The notes under the pieces were generated by a model that did no database searches, was not told where the DNA came from, and saw only the letters and a list, made by a program, of their open reading frames with translations. DNA of 64,000 nucleotides, taken from positions 1,984,001 to 2,048,000 of the forward strand of contig NZ_CBDDJZ010000001.1 of assembly GCF_965229915.1 (NCBI RefSeq), written 5' to 3'. A program made the position numbers and the translations under genes. This document shows positions 9,973 through 18,100 of this stretch, piece by piece. This DNA comes from Marinoscillum sp965229915 (GTDB lineage Bacteria; Bacteroidota; Bacteroidia; Cytophagales; Cyclobacteriaceae). Numbering within the stretch: position 1 is the stretch's first letter; each line of letters opens with the position of its first letter.

Positions 9973-10003
9973 CATCACTACTTCATGTGATGCTATATAT
10001 TTG
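9973..10003 (+). promoter_or_regulatory. Promoter of the SusR-like regulator with the shared motif
   Basis: 9996-10003 is TATATTTG, an exact -7 box 45 bp before the regulator ATG. The 14-bp motif CATCACTACTTCAT (9973-9986) ends 10 bp upstream of it and occupies the place of the missing -33 box. ATCAC (9974-9978) and GTGAT (9987-9991) form an inverted repeat around TACTTCAT. The same motif stands near the susC promoter. Likely a binding site for the regulator itself, allowing autoregulation and joint control of the locus. Confidence 0.5.
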
Positions 10004-10048
10004 ATTTACTGGTACTTGTATCAATGAAAAACGAGTTGAATTTTGACT

Positions 10049-12946
10049 ATGAAAGCATTTTTTGGAGCTGTACTTGGGATACTTTTGGCATGGACGATAA
10101 CCGCTCAGGTATCTGGATCGGACCAGCATGTAGTGACCAAAACAGAAATCCGTGGTACTCCGAGACTAATTCACTACAGTCGGGAAGACTTCCATGGTGA
10201 CCCGCAGATCTGGACCATGTGCCAGGACGATGACGGTATTCTCTACTTTGGCAACAATGATGGAACGCTGATTTTTGATGGGGCTCGATGGAGAAAAATC
10301 CCTTTGCCTAACCATTCCTCGGTTCGCAGCTTGCTTTATAGTAGTGATGGCAAGGTGTATGCAGGAGGGTTCAATGATTTTGGAGTTATTGAAAAAGACG
10401 AATATGGCAACTATAGCTACCGGTCCTACATGGATCAGCTTCGCGTAGAAGATAGAAATCTGGAAAATATCTGGGACATACATGAAGTACAAAACCACAT
10501 CATTTTCAGGAGCTTTTCAAAACTGGTAGCTATCTCCAATAACAAGGCATTTACCATCCCCGCTGAAAACTACTACCACTCCAGTGTGATCAACGACCAG
10601 TTATATCTGGTAGATCCAGAGGGCATCAAGAGACTGGATTTAGAAACATTTGAACTCGAGACGGTCGTTTTATTAGCTCAAATAAACAATGAATCCATTG
10701 CAGAAATCATCGCAGGTCGGACACCTGACGAACTGACGATCCTTACCAAACCCGGATCCGCCTATCACTATCAGATAAGTGAACGAAATTTAACCCTCTA
10801 CAAAAGATACCTGGAACCCAACTCCAATAATCAAATCATCTCCGCGATTAAGTCTACGGGTGGTAATTCGTATTTGGGTACTTTAAATTCTGAGATCCTT
10901 ATTTTGGATGCCTCTGGAGAAATAATCTCCGTGAATGATGAATACCTTGATCTGCAAGACAACACCGTGCTTAATCTATTTGAAAGCTCGGAGGGAAACA
11001 TTTGGGCCCTTCTCAACAATGGAATTGACTGCATCAATATCACCTCACCCGTCAGCATCCTGTTTGAAAATGCATCGGTATTTGATGTTATCATCAGAGG
11101 AGGGAAATTCTACGCAGCTACCAATCAAGGGGTTTTCATTTCCGAGAAAATCACTCAAAACCCCCACTTCACCAGTTTAAATTTCAAGCAAATCCAGGGC
11201 TTGGATGGTCAGTCATGGAGCATACAGGTATTCAATGGCAAAATCCTGGTAGGCCATGATGGCGGACTCTTTATCATCGATAATGATCAAACATTACGAA
11301 TTCCCGGTGTATCCGGAGTCTGGAAAGTGATCCCCATCAAAGGCAAACCGGATCACTATTTTGTCTGCACTTATACGGGGATACACATGATGAACTATAC
11401 AGAAGCTGATGGCTTTCAGGTTCTTTACCGGATGGAGGGTTTCAACGAGTCCAGTAGAGATATCATCCAAAGTGAAGAAGAGGGGGTATTCTGGGTATGT
11501 CATGGCTACAAAGGGGTCTTCAAAGTCCAGTTTGACAAGAATTATCAAAAGGTATTAGGAGTAGAAAGCTTTCGCGAGAAAGGATTGCCGTCACCTTTTA
11601 ACATTAACGTGTACCGATGGCAAGGTGACATAGTCTTTACTACGAATTCCGGCATTTTTACCTATAACAAAGACGAGAATCAATTCGAGCCGCACACATC
11701 GCTCAACAGTATCTTTGGTATAGACAAAAACGTGAGAAAGCTTCTGGAATATGACGAACAAACATGGTTTGTGCATGACGATGAAGTAGGATACTTTGAA
11801 GAAGACCAGAAAATGCACAAAGGGCTTTTCCTGGAGCTAAAGGGCACTTTTAACCGCGGAATGGAATGCATCCTCCCAATCAACCGCAACAATGTGTTGA
11901 TCGGAACGACCACCGGACTGTATGCCTACGACCTCACGATGCAACAGTCCAAAAATCAGAGTAGTACCTTACTGAGTGAAATCAGCTTTTGGCAAGGAGA
12001 AAAAAGGATAAAAGCTCCGCTCAAAGCATCGAACCTAAGACTCTCTCACGATACTTACGACTTTCGGTTTGAATATTCCGCTCCACAACTGAAAGACCAA
12101 AATCAGGTACAGTACAGCTACATGCTGGAAGGGGTGGACCAGAGCTGGTCAGAGTGGAGCACTAATCCCTATAAAGAATTCGCCCGGTTGTATCCTGGAA
12201 ATTACACCTTTCGGGTAAAGGGAAGAAGTATGATCGGTGAGACCGCCTCCGAAGTGTCCTATAACCTTACCATGATCCCTATATGGTATCGAACGAAGGT
12301 GGCTTATGTCTCCTATCTGCTGGTAATAGCAATAGGATTGATTGCCTCACGAAAACTGGTCAAACGAAAAATCGCCACAGAAAAAGAAAAAACGCGAGTT
12401 GAAGAAAAGAAAAAGCAAACGGTATTGGAGCTGGAGCTTCAGCAAATGAAGCTGGAACGTGAAAAAGAACGCATCGAGCAGGACAAAAAGCTACTGGAAG
12501 AAGATGTCATCTTTAAGAGTAAAGAACTCGCCAATTACACCATGCTGCTGGTACGCAAACGAGAGCTACTGACAGATTTGCGAGAAGACCTTAAAGAACT
12601 GAAAGAGGTAGCCAAAAATGAAAAGTCCAGAAATATGCTACGCAACCTGGTGAGGAAAATTGGCATTCATCTCAACGACGAAGAGCATATTCATGTGTTT
12701 GAAGCCAACTTTGAACGTGTGCATCACGAGTTTTTTGAGGAACTAAAAACTCACTTCCCAGACCTCACAGCTAAAGAGTTGAGACTTTGTGCCCTGGTAA
12801 AAATGAACCTTACGAATAAGGAAATAGCCCCAATTCTCAATATCTCTTTACGTGGGGTGGAAACGGCGAGGTATCGGTTGAGAAAACGCCTGAGCCTGGA
12901 GCACGAAGAAAATATGGTGGAGTTCTTAGAAAAGCTGGCTCCATAA
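10049..12946 (+). CDS. SusR-like membrane-spanning regulator (beta-propeller, Y_Y_Y domain, LuxR-type HTH)
   Basis: One-component sensor-regulator of 965 residues, predicted to sense an oligosaccharide in the periplasm and bind DNA in the cytoplasm. Order: signal peptide about 1-20, a long propeller-type sensor made of two-component-regulator-propeller repeats (QIWTMCQDDDGILYFGNNDG and others), a Y_Y_Y domain at about 665-730 (YSYMLEGVDQSWSEW, YPGNYTFRVKG), one membrane segment (VAYVSYLLVIAIGLIA), a long charged coiled coil, and a C-terminal helix-turn-helix (LTAKELRLCALVKMNLTNKE, then RGVETARYRLRKRL). There is no histidine kinase or receiver domain, unlike hybrid two-component regulators; the layout resembles SusR. 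The ATG at 10049 is preferred over a TTG two codons earlier. Divergent from the GH5 operon, and its own promoter contains the motif shared with the susC upstream region. Confidence 0.88.
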   Translation: MKAFFGAVLGILLAWTITAQVSGSDQHVVTKTEIRGTPRLIHYSREDFHGDPQIWTMCQDDDGILYFGNNDGTLIFDGARWRKIPLPNHSSVRSLLYSSDGKVYAGGFNDFGVIEKDEYGNYSYRSYMDQLRVEDRNLENIWDIHEVQNHIIFRSFSKLVAISNNKAFTIPAENYYHSSVINDQLYLVDPEGIKRLDLETFELETVVLLAQINNESIAEIIAGRTPDELTILTKPGSAYHYQISERNLTLYKRYLEPNSNNQIISAIKSTGGNSYLGTLNSEILILDASGEIISVNDEYLDLQDNTVLNLFESSEGNIWALLNNGIDCINITSPVSILFENASVFDVIIRGGKFYAATNQGVFISEKITQNPHFTSLNFKQIQGLDGQSWSIQVFNGKILVGHDGGLFIIDNDQTLRIPGVSGVWKVIPIKGKPDHYFVCTYTGIHMMNYTEADGFQVLYRMEGFNESSRDIIQSEEEGVFWVCHGYKGVFKVQFDKNYQKVLGVESFREKGLPSPFNINVYRWQGDIVFTTNSGIFTYNKDENQFEPHTSLNSIFGIDKNVRKLLEYDEQTWFVHDDEVGYFEEDQKMHKGLFLELKGTFNRGMECILPINRNNVLIGTTTGLYAYDLTMQQSKNQSSTLLSEISFWQGEKRIKAPLKASNLRLSHDTYDFRFEYSAPQLKDQNQVQYSYMLEGVDQSWSEWSTNPYKEFARLYPGNYTFRVKGRSMIGETASEVSYNLTMIPIWYRTKVAYVSYLLVIAIGLIASRKLVKRKIATEKEKTRVEEKKKQTVLELELQQMKLEREKERIEQDKKLLEEDVIFKSKELANYTMLLVRKRELLTDLREDLKELKEVAKNEKSRNMLRNLVRKIGIHLNDEEHIHVFEANFERVHHEFFEELKTHFPDLTAKELRLCALVKMNLTNKEIAPILNISLRGVETARYRLRKRLSLEHEENMVEFLEKLAP

Positions 12947-12961
12947 CGTCATATTGCAACT

Positions 12962-13138
12962 ATGAATCCACAAACCTTACGCTACCTGAGCTACACCCTG
13001 GTAACGGCCGTGATGGCTATCAGTGCTACTTATTTTTACACCACCTGGAAACAAGGTGAACCACGATGGTATTTTTTCATCCTGGCTGTGGCAATAGCTT
13101 TGCTGCTGTCTTACAATTTGCTGGTGAAGAAAAAGTAG
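12962..13138 (+). CDS. Small two-helix membrane protein
   Basis: A 58-residue reading frame, ATG at 12962, starting 15 bp after the regulator stop on the same strand. It reads MNPQTLRYLSYTLVTAVMAI, then SATYFYTTWKQGEPRWYF, then a second hydrophobic stretch (FILAVAIALLLSYNLLV) and ends KKK. Two predicted membrane helices with a short polar turn and a basic C-terminus are seen. Its stop codon directly touches the stop of the convergent histidine kinase gene. No family is recognised and no function can be given. The unbroken hydrophobic pattern and tight packing make it more likely a real gene than chance. Confidence 0.6.
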   Translation: MNPQTLRYLSYTLVTAVMAISATYFYTTWKQGEPRWYFFILAVAIALLLSYNLLVKKK

Positions 13139-15010
13139 TTACTTCGGAAATCGCATCTCAAACCTCACACCACCCGAAGTATTGCTAGCCCTAATGACCC
13201 CATGGTGCTCCTTCACAGCACTAAAAGCAAAGTACAACCCGAGACCTGGCGACTCCCCATCATCTTTGGTGCTATAAAATGGATCAAAAATTTTCAACAG
13301 ATCTTCTTCTGGTATGGGTGGACCACTGTTTTCGACACTTACTATAAGTTCATTGTTTTCTACTCGTACTTCCACTTTCACGAAGTGCTCTGGTCCTGAT
13401 TGCTGGAGTTCTGCATAGTAAAAAGCATTTTCCAACACAGCCTTCAGCGCATGATGAATTCGATTGGGAAAACACTTGAAAGTAACCGATTCTACTTCTT
13501 GCATGAATTTAACGGTACTCTTCTTGGTCTCCTCACGCAGAGCCAATTTTACATTGTCCACAATCTCCGTAAAGTCCACCTCCACGGGAGTTTGATCAGT
13601 GTAAGAAGCAATAATAAGCGCCTGAATGATACGGTTAATTTTGGTGATGCTAAACGAAGACTCCTTCAACATAACGTTGATGTCTTCTACCAGATCATTG
13701 TGTTTATCTTCGTCCAATTCCATCTCTTTGAGATTGCGCTCTATCACTTGCAAGCCACCGTTCAGGATATTGATCGGATTGTTTAACTCATGAGCCACTC
13801 CAGAAACAAAAGAACCAATGGAGGCCATCTTTTCCGACTGAATCAATTGTGACTGGGTTCCCTTCAGTTCCTTAATGGTTCTTTTCAATAACACGTTCTT
13901 TCCTTCCAAATCTTCACGCTGCTTGGAAATATGATCATTCAGATTCTTTAATTCCTTGTTGGTACGGTTTCTAATGATCAAGATCCGATAGCCAAGAAGT
14001 ACTACCAGGGATAGAATCACCACACCTAAAAACAGCATCACCAAATAAGACCGACTCTCCTGTTGGCGCAATTCATATAGTTGATTTTCCTTCTCCAGCA
14101 ATTCTATCTGCCCTTCTTTTTCCTGCAGCTCGTAGAGTTTTTGATAGTTAGCCAGTTGTGTGGAAAGGTCATTCTTGTAGAACTTTTTTAACTCATTGAT
14201 ATAAAGTCGCTGCTTTTCCAGTGCTCCCGCATAATCATCTGCAAGCGTATCAGCGATCACGTTCGTTTCTAAAAAATCGAGGGGGCTACGCACCTGATCT
14301 AAAGTCACGTGAAGAGAATCCCGCTTTTTCCTGTACCGCTGGGCCAGGTCTTGATTTCCAAGCTTATGATAAAGGGCACTGATGAAATTGTAGGTATAAT
14401 ACTTTGACGTAAGCGAGCCGGATTCAATACCCATTTTCTCGAGACTGAGCATGTCATTCAAAGCCACCTCGTATTTGCCTTCATTAATATTGAGACCAGC
14501 AAGCATAAGCAGCGACGAAACAGGCACTGAGTTAGTCGCCTCATATTGCTGCACTGCCATTCTAAAGTACTTTTCAGCCGAATCCATTTGATTCAGGTTG
14601 AAGTAGAGATACCCCAGCCGGTGAGTGGCTGCCTTTTTTATCTGAGGATCTGAAACGTAATATTCTGCATCCAAAGCATAGTTTAAGGCATTCTCAAACT
14701 CCTGTACCATTGCATAGGACTCAGCTATCCTACTCAAGGCATCATAGATTCCCGAGGAATCATTCAAATCCCGATAGGTACCAAGTGCCAGATTATACTG
14801 ATCCAGTGCCTTGTCATGAAAACTCAAATTATGATACTGAATGCCCAACTCCATTCTGGCTTTTGCCACAGTATATTGGTCTGTCTGCTGGTCAATGAGT
14901 TGCTCATATGCCGCGATTCTCTCCTCCGGAAGTGAGTCTGCTACGTCCGTAATCGAATCTATCTGTAGAAGTCCTAATAATACGCTTAAAGCGAGACAAA
15001 AAGTAGGCAT
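13139..15010 (-). CDS. TPR-domain sensor histidine kinase
   Basis: Membrane-bound sensor kinase of 623 residues. N-terminal signal-like segment, then TPR repeats at about 30-240 (ARMELGIQYHNLSFHDKALD, LGYLYFNLNQMDSAEKYFRM), a predicted coiled coil, one membrane segment (LVMLFLGVVILSLVVLLGY at about 325), a second coiled coil and a kinase core. The phospho-acceptor histidine lies in VSGVAHELNNPINIL; the ATP-binding N box is HHALKAVLENAFYYAE and the G boxes include IFDPFYSTKDDGESPGLGLY. This is the orphan TPR-kinase type frequent in Bacteroidota; no response regulator gene stands beside it, so its partner is unknown. Its stop codon abuts the stop of the small membrane protein gene. A role in the glucan locus is possible but not shown. 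Confidence 0.88.
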   Translation of the reverse strand: MPTFCLALSVLLGLLQIDSITDVADSLPEERIAAYEQLIDQQTDQYTVAKARMELGIQYHNLSFHDKALDQYNLALGTYRDLNDSSGIYDALSRIAESYAMVQEFENALNYALDAEYYVSDPQIKKAATHRLGYLYFNLNQMDSAEKYFRMAVQQYEATNSVPVSSLLMLAGLNINEGKYEVALNDMLSLEKMGIESGSLTSKYYTYNFISALYHKLGNQDLAQRYRKKRDSLHVTLDQVRSPLDFLETNVIADTLADDYAGALEKQRLYINELKKFYKNDLSTQLANYQKLYELQEKEGQIELLEKENQLYELRQQESRSYLVMLFLGVVILSLVVLLGYRILIIRNRTNKELKNLNDHISKQREDLEGKNVLLKRTIKELKGTQSQLIQSEKMASIGSFVSGVAHELNNPINILNGGLQVIERNLKEMELDEDKHNDLVEDINVMLKESSFSITKINRIIQALIIASYTDQTPVEVDFTEIVDNVKLALREETKKSTVKFMQEVESVTFKCFPNRIHHALKAVLENAFYYAELQQSGPEHFVKVEVRVENNELIVSVENSGPPIPEEDLLKIFDPFYSTKDDGESPGLGLYFAFSAVKEHHGVIRASNTSGGVRFEMRFPK

Positions 15011-15105
15011 GGTGGTTGGTACGGCTCAGGCATGAACCTAAAATAGTTTTAATAACTATGAAAAGCTAGCTTTTGATCTGATGATTATGCAAACGGTATG
15101 TCATT

Positions 15106-15717
15106 CTATTCAGCGGAAAATAACGTCCTTGTGGCAATACTTCTACCCAGTGTCACCTCATCTGCAAACTCCAACTCACCACCAACAGGTATACCTCGTG
15201 CAATGGTTGAAACCTTTACTTTGGTGTCTTTGAGCATTTTGGTAATGTAAAAGGAAGTGGTATCTCCCTCCATTGTGGAACTCAGAGCTAAAATGATTTC
15301 ATTCACTTGACTATCAGATGACTTTACCCGTTCGATCAATGAGTCGATGCGGATATTCTCAGGCCCGATTCCATCCATTGGTGAAATCCTCCCCCCCAAC
15401 ACATGAAACATGCCATTGTACTGACCAGTATTTCTAATTGCCATCACATCTGGTGTATCTTCCACTACACAGATAGTGGTAAGATCCCTCGATGGAGTCT
15501 TGCAAGTGCAGTCCTCAGTATCCGCTATGATGTGACATATGCTGCAATACTTGATGTTGGATCTTAGGTCTTTTAGAGATTCTGTCAGAGAAAACGTCTG
15601 TGAGTCTGGTTGCTTCAAAAGATGCAAAACCAACCTTAATGCACTCTTTTTGCCAATGCCCGGAAGCTTAGAAATCTCTTCCACAGCTTGTTCCACCAAT
15701 TTAGAAGGGTATTCCAT
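15106..15717 (-). CDS. recR: Recombination mediator protein RecR
   Basis: RecFOR pathway protein that helps load RecA on gapped DNA. 203 residues, full length. Helix-hairpin-helix at the N-terminus (ISKLPGIGKKSALRL), a C4 zinc finger at about 57-72 (CSICHIIADTEDC followed by C), and a Toprim domain (ICVVEDTPDVMAI, HVLGGRISPMDGIGPENI) with the Walker B-like C-terminal part (VSTIARGIPVGGELEFADEV). It starts 3 bp after the clpS stop on the same strand, so the two are probably cotranscribed. Confidence 0.96.
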   Translation of the reverse strand: MEYPSKLVEQAVEEISKLPGIGKKSALRLVLHLLKQPDSQTFSLTESLKDLRSNIKYCSICHIIADTEDCTCKTPSRDLTTICVVEDTPDVMAIRNTGQYNGMFHVLGGRISPMDGIGPENIRIDSLIERVKSSDSQVNEIILALSSTMEGDTTSFYITKMLKDTKVKVSTIARGIPVGGELEFADEVTLGRSIATRTLFSAE

Positions 15718-15720
15718 GGT

Positions 15721-16011
15721 CTATTCGATGGTGGCAGAAATTCCTGCATCGGTGACACCATCTTTCATTGGCTTTAACTCATGAAATGAGCCATTCTTAA
15801 CGGAGCACTTGCCTTTATAGTGAATAATGTAGGTACACTGCTCTGCTTGATGTACATCATGCTTACACACTTTGATCAGTGTGTTGATCACATGATCAAA
15901 CGTATTGAAGTCATCATTGTGAACAATCAGACTCTTGATGTCCTCCTGTCCAAGATCCTCTTCTACTTCTACTAATTCTTCAATTTCTGGTGCAACCTCC
16001 ATCTCTAGCAT
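15721..16011 (-). CDS. clpS: ATP-dependent Clp protease adaptor ClpS
   Basis: N-end rule adaptor that binds the N-domain of ClpA/ClpC and hands over substrates. 96 residues. An acidic N-terminal extension (EIEELVEVEEDLG) precedes the ClpS core (IVHNDDFNTFDHVINTLIKV, with the substrate-pocket NDD/TF motif, then HDVHQAEQCTYIIHYKGKC). First gene of a clpS-recR pair. A good promoter lies directly upstream at 16019-16050. Confidence 0.93.
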   Translation of the reverse strand: MLEMEVAPEIEELVEVEEDLGQEDIKSLIVHNDDFNTFDHVINTLIKVCKHDVHQAEQCTYIIHYKGKCSVKNGSFHELKPMKDGVTDAGISATIE

Positions 16012-16018
16012 AATCCTG

Positions 16019-16050
16019 CAAAATTAGTGTATGTGATTAATTTGCCACAA
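16019..16050 (-). promoter_or_regulatory. Promoter of clpS-recR
   Basis: On the minus strand, TTG (16050-16048), 21 bp, then TAATTTTG (16026-16019). Both elements and the spacing fit the Bacteroidota -33/-7 consensus. The -7 box ends 8 bp before the clpS ATG, so the mRNA leader must be very short. Confidence 0.5.
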
Positions 16051-16090
16051 TTTTGGGCGTTTTCTTATCAGCTAACTATTAGATAATCAG

Positions 16091-17530
16091 ATGAGTCCGG
16101 TAATTGTTGGGAGTATTGTTCTCGGGTATTTTGTGATATTAATCGGTATTTCATGGCTCACGTCCAGAAATTCCACCGATGGTGACTTCTATAATGCCAA
16201 CAGGCAATCGCCCTGGTTTTTAGTGGCATTCGGGATGATCGGTGCTTCTCTATCAGGTGTGACATTCATCTCCGTACCCGGCGAGGTGGGAAACAGCAAC
16301 TTCCATTATTTTCAAGTAGTGCTGGGGTACCTGGTTGGTTATTGGGTCATTGCCAAAGTCCTACTGCCACTCTATTACAAACTCAACCTGGTCTCCATCT
16401 ATTCCTATTTGGAGGAACGCTTCGGGTTTTGGTCGTACAAATCCGGAGCTTTTTTCTTCCTTATCAGCAGAATCATCGGATCTTCCTTTCGACTATTCCT
16501 GGTAGCCAGCGTGCTCCAGATTTCTTTTTTCGATGCATTTGATCTACCATTTTGGGTAGCCGTTTTGGTCACAATAGTCCTGATCTGGATTTATACCTTT
16601 AGAGGAGGCATCAAAACGATCGTCTGGACCGACACCTTACAAACCACTTTTATGCTGGCTGCTGTAGTCATCAGCATCTTCTTCATCAAAGATCAGCTGG
16701 ATTGGTCCTGGGCAGAACTCACACAAAAAATGACAGCTGATTCGCGCATGACTATCTTCAACTGGGATTGGCAGAGCGGCAAGAACTTCTTCAAACAATT
16801 TGCTTCAGGAGCCTTTATAGCCATCGTAATGACGGGGCTTGATCAGGACATGATGCAAAAGAATCTAACCTGTCGGACTCTGTCTGACGCACAGAAAAAC
16901 GTATTCTGGTTCTGCATCATACTGGTCATAGCCAACTTTCTATTTCTTAGTCTGGGACTTCTTCAATTTCAGTTTGCCGAATCCATCGGTATGGTCATTC
17001 CAGAAAGAACGGATTACCTCTTCCCAGAACTAGCCATCAATCATTTCCCGACCATTGGTGCAGTCGTCTTTCTTCTTGGAATCACAGCAGCCGCCTATTC
17101 CAGTGCTGATTCGGCATTGACTGCATTGACCACCTCATTTTGTGTGGACTTTCTGGGCTTTACTCCGGCTAACTACCGTGAAAAAAAGACGATTCGAAAA
17201 ATTGTGCACCTTGGTTTTTCACTGGTGCTGTTTGTGGTCATACTCGTTTTTCAGGCTATCAATGACCAGAGTGTAATAACAGCGGTTTTTGTAGCAGCTG
17301 GCTACACTTATGGGCCACTGCTGGGAATGTTCGCTCTGGGTATTTTCACCAAAATCAAAGTAAAAGATCACCTGGTGCCAGCAGTGACGCTTCTTTCGCC
17401 AGCTCTCTCTTATGTCATCAACCTCAACTCCGAGGCACTACTTGGTGGCTATCGATTTGGGTTCGAGATTCTGATTCTGAATGGATTGCTGACTTTTGTT
17501 GGGTTACTTTTAGTCAGACAAAAGGAATAA
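16091..17530 (+). CDS. Sodium:solute symporter (SSS family)
   Basis: Inner-membrane Na+-coupled transporter of 479 residues with about 13 predicted membrane helices. Family features seen: an N-terminal helix followed by GDFYNANRQSPWFLVAFGMIGASLSGVTFI (first half of the core), YLEERFGFWSYKSGAFFFLI, GGIKTIVWTDTLQTTFML, GLDQDMMQKNLTCRTLSDAQ and FLLGITAAAYSSADSALTALT, the last carrying the Ser/Thr residues typical of the Na2 site. The substrate (sugar, amino acid, sialic acid or other) cannot be told from sequence by eye. It stands alone, divergent from clpS-recR. Confidence 0.9.
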   Translation: MSPVIVGSIVLGYFVILIGISWLTSRNSTDGDFYNANRQSPWFLVAFGMIGASLSGVTFISVPGEVGNSNFHYFQVVLGYLVGYWVIAKVLLPLYYKLNLVSIYSYLEERFGFWSYKSGAFFFLISRIIGSSFRLFLVASVLQISFFDAFDLPFWVAVLVTIVLIWIYTFRGGIKTIVWTDTLQTTFMLAAVVISIFFIKDQLDWSWAELTQKMTADSRMTIFNWDWQSGKNFFKQFASGAFIAIVMTGLDQDMMQKNLTCRTLSDAQKNVFWFCIILVIANFLFLSLGLLQFQFAESIGMVIPERTDYLFPELAINHFPTIGAVVFLLGITAAAYSSADSALTALTTSFCVDFLGFTPANYREKKTIRKIVHLGFSLVLFVVILVFQAINDQSVITAVFVAAGYTYGPLLGMFALGIFTKIKVKDHLVPAVTLLSPALSYVINLNSEALLGGYRFGFEILILNGLLTFVGLLLVRQKE

Positions 17531-17547
17531 AAGAGTATGACCAAACT

Positions 17548-17724
17548 TTGATCCTTTCTTTAATTACTCGACCAGGCAACCTGCTTAGGGCTCTTTTTGA
17601 TTATCGAAAAAAGAGAGCTTATGAGAAGTCTTATCAAGTGGCAGGCCAAGATCAGGAAATGATGGATATTGCAGAGGAAGTCATGGAAGATTATCTCAAT
17701 CAGCTAAAGTCTTTAGAGACCTAA
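17548..17724 (+). pseudogene. Small open frame, possibly a remnant
   Basis: A 58-codon frame follows the symporter gene: it begins LILSLITRPGNLLRALFDYR and continues KKRAYEKSYQVAGQDQEMMD, ending in an acidic helix-rich tail. Composition is protein-like and unlike random AT-rich DNA, but no good start exists: TTG at 17548 is the first, while an ATG at 17537 is in another frame and reaches a stop after four codons. A one-base slip near 17546-17549 would join that ATG to this frame. Its end overlaps the convergent alkyltransferase-like gene by 12 bp. It may be a decayed or frameshifted small antitoxin- or regulator-like protein, or a real gene with a TTG start. No family is recognised with confidence. 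Confidence 0.35.
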
Positions 17725-18054
17725 TTCCTTCATCGGATCCCAAAACACCTGGTTAAAATCTTGAATTTGGTCATCCTTCACCACAATACCTTCTTTCTCC
17801 AGGTGCTCCTGCATCATATTGGGTCCACCAGTAAAATGATTCTTACCAGATAGCACACCAATACGATTGACTACCCGGTGCGCCGGAATGGTGGGATCTG
17901 TATGTGCCGCGTTCATGGCCCAGCCAACCATGCGCGCACCACTTTTGAGTCCCAGGTAATTGGCAATAGCTCCATAAGAAGTCACACGACCTTTAGGTAT
18001 CAATCGGACCACCTCATAGACGTCCTGAAAAAAACTGGATTTGGAATCTTGCAT
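17713..18054 (-). CDS. Alkyltransferase-like protein (ATL, MGMT family without the active cysteine)
   Basis: 113 residues covering only the DNA-binding/active-site domain of O6-alkylguanine-DNA alkyltransferase. Seen: FFQDVYEVVRLIPKGRVTSYGAIANYLG (wHTH core), the Arg-finger region SGARMVGWAMNAA, and the active-site loop, which reads PAHRVVNRIGVLSGKN. In true MGMT the loop is PCHRV; here Cys is replaced by Ala. Known for ATL proteins: they bind alkylated guanine without repairing it and channel it to nucleotide excision repair. Direct alkyl transfer is therefore not expected. Monocistronic, convergent with the symporter. Confidence 0.88.
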   Translation of the reverse strand: MQDSKSSFFQDVYEVVRLIPKGRVTSYGAIANYLGLKSGARMVGWAMNAAHTDPTIPAHRVVNRIGVLSGKNHFTGGPNMMQEHLEKEGIVVKDDQIQDFNQVFWDPMKELGL

Positions 18055-18100
18055 AACTTAGTGCCAACCTATCTGTTGTAAAGATAAACGAGGAAACCAC

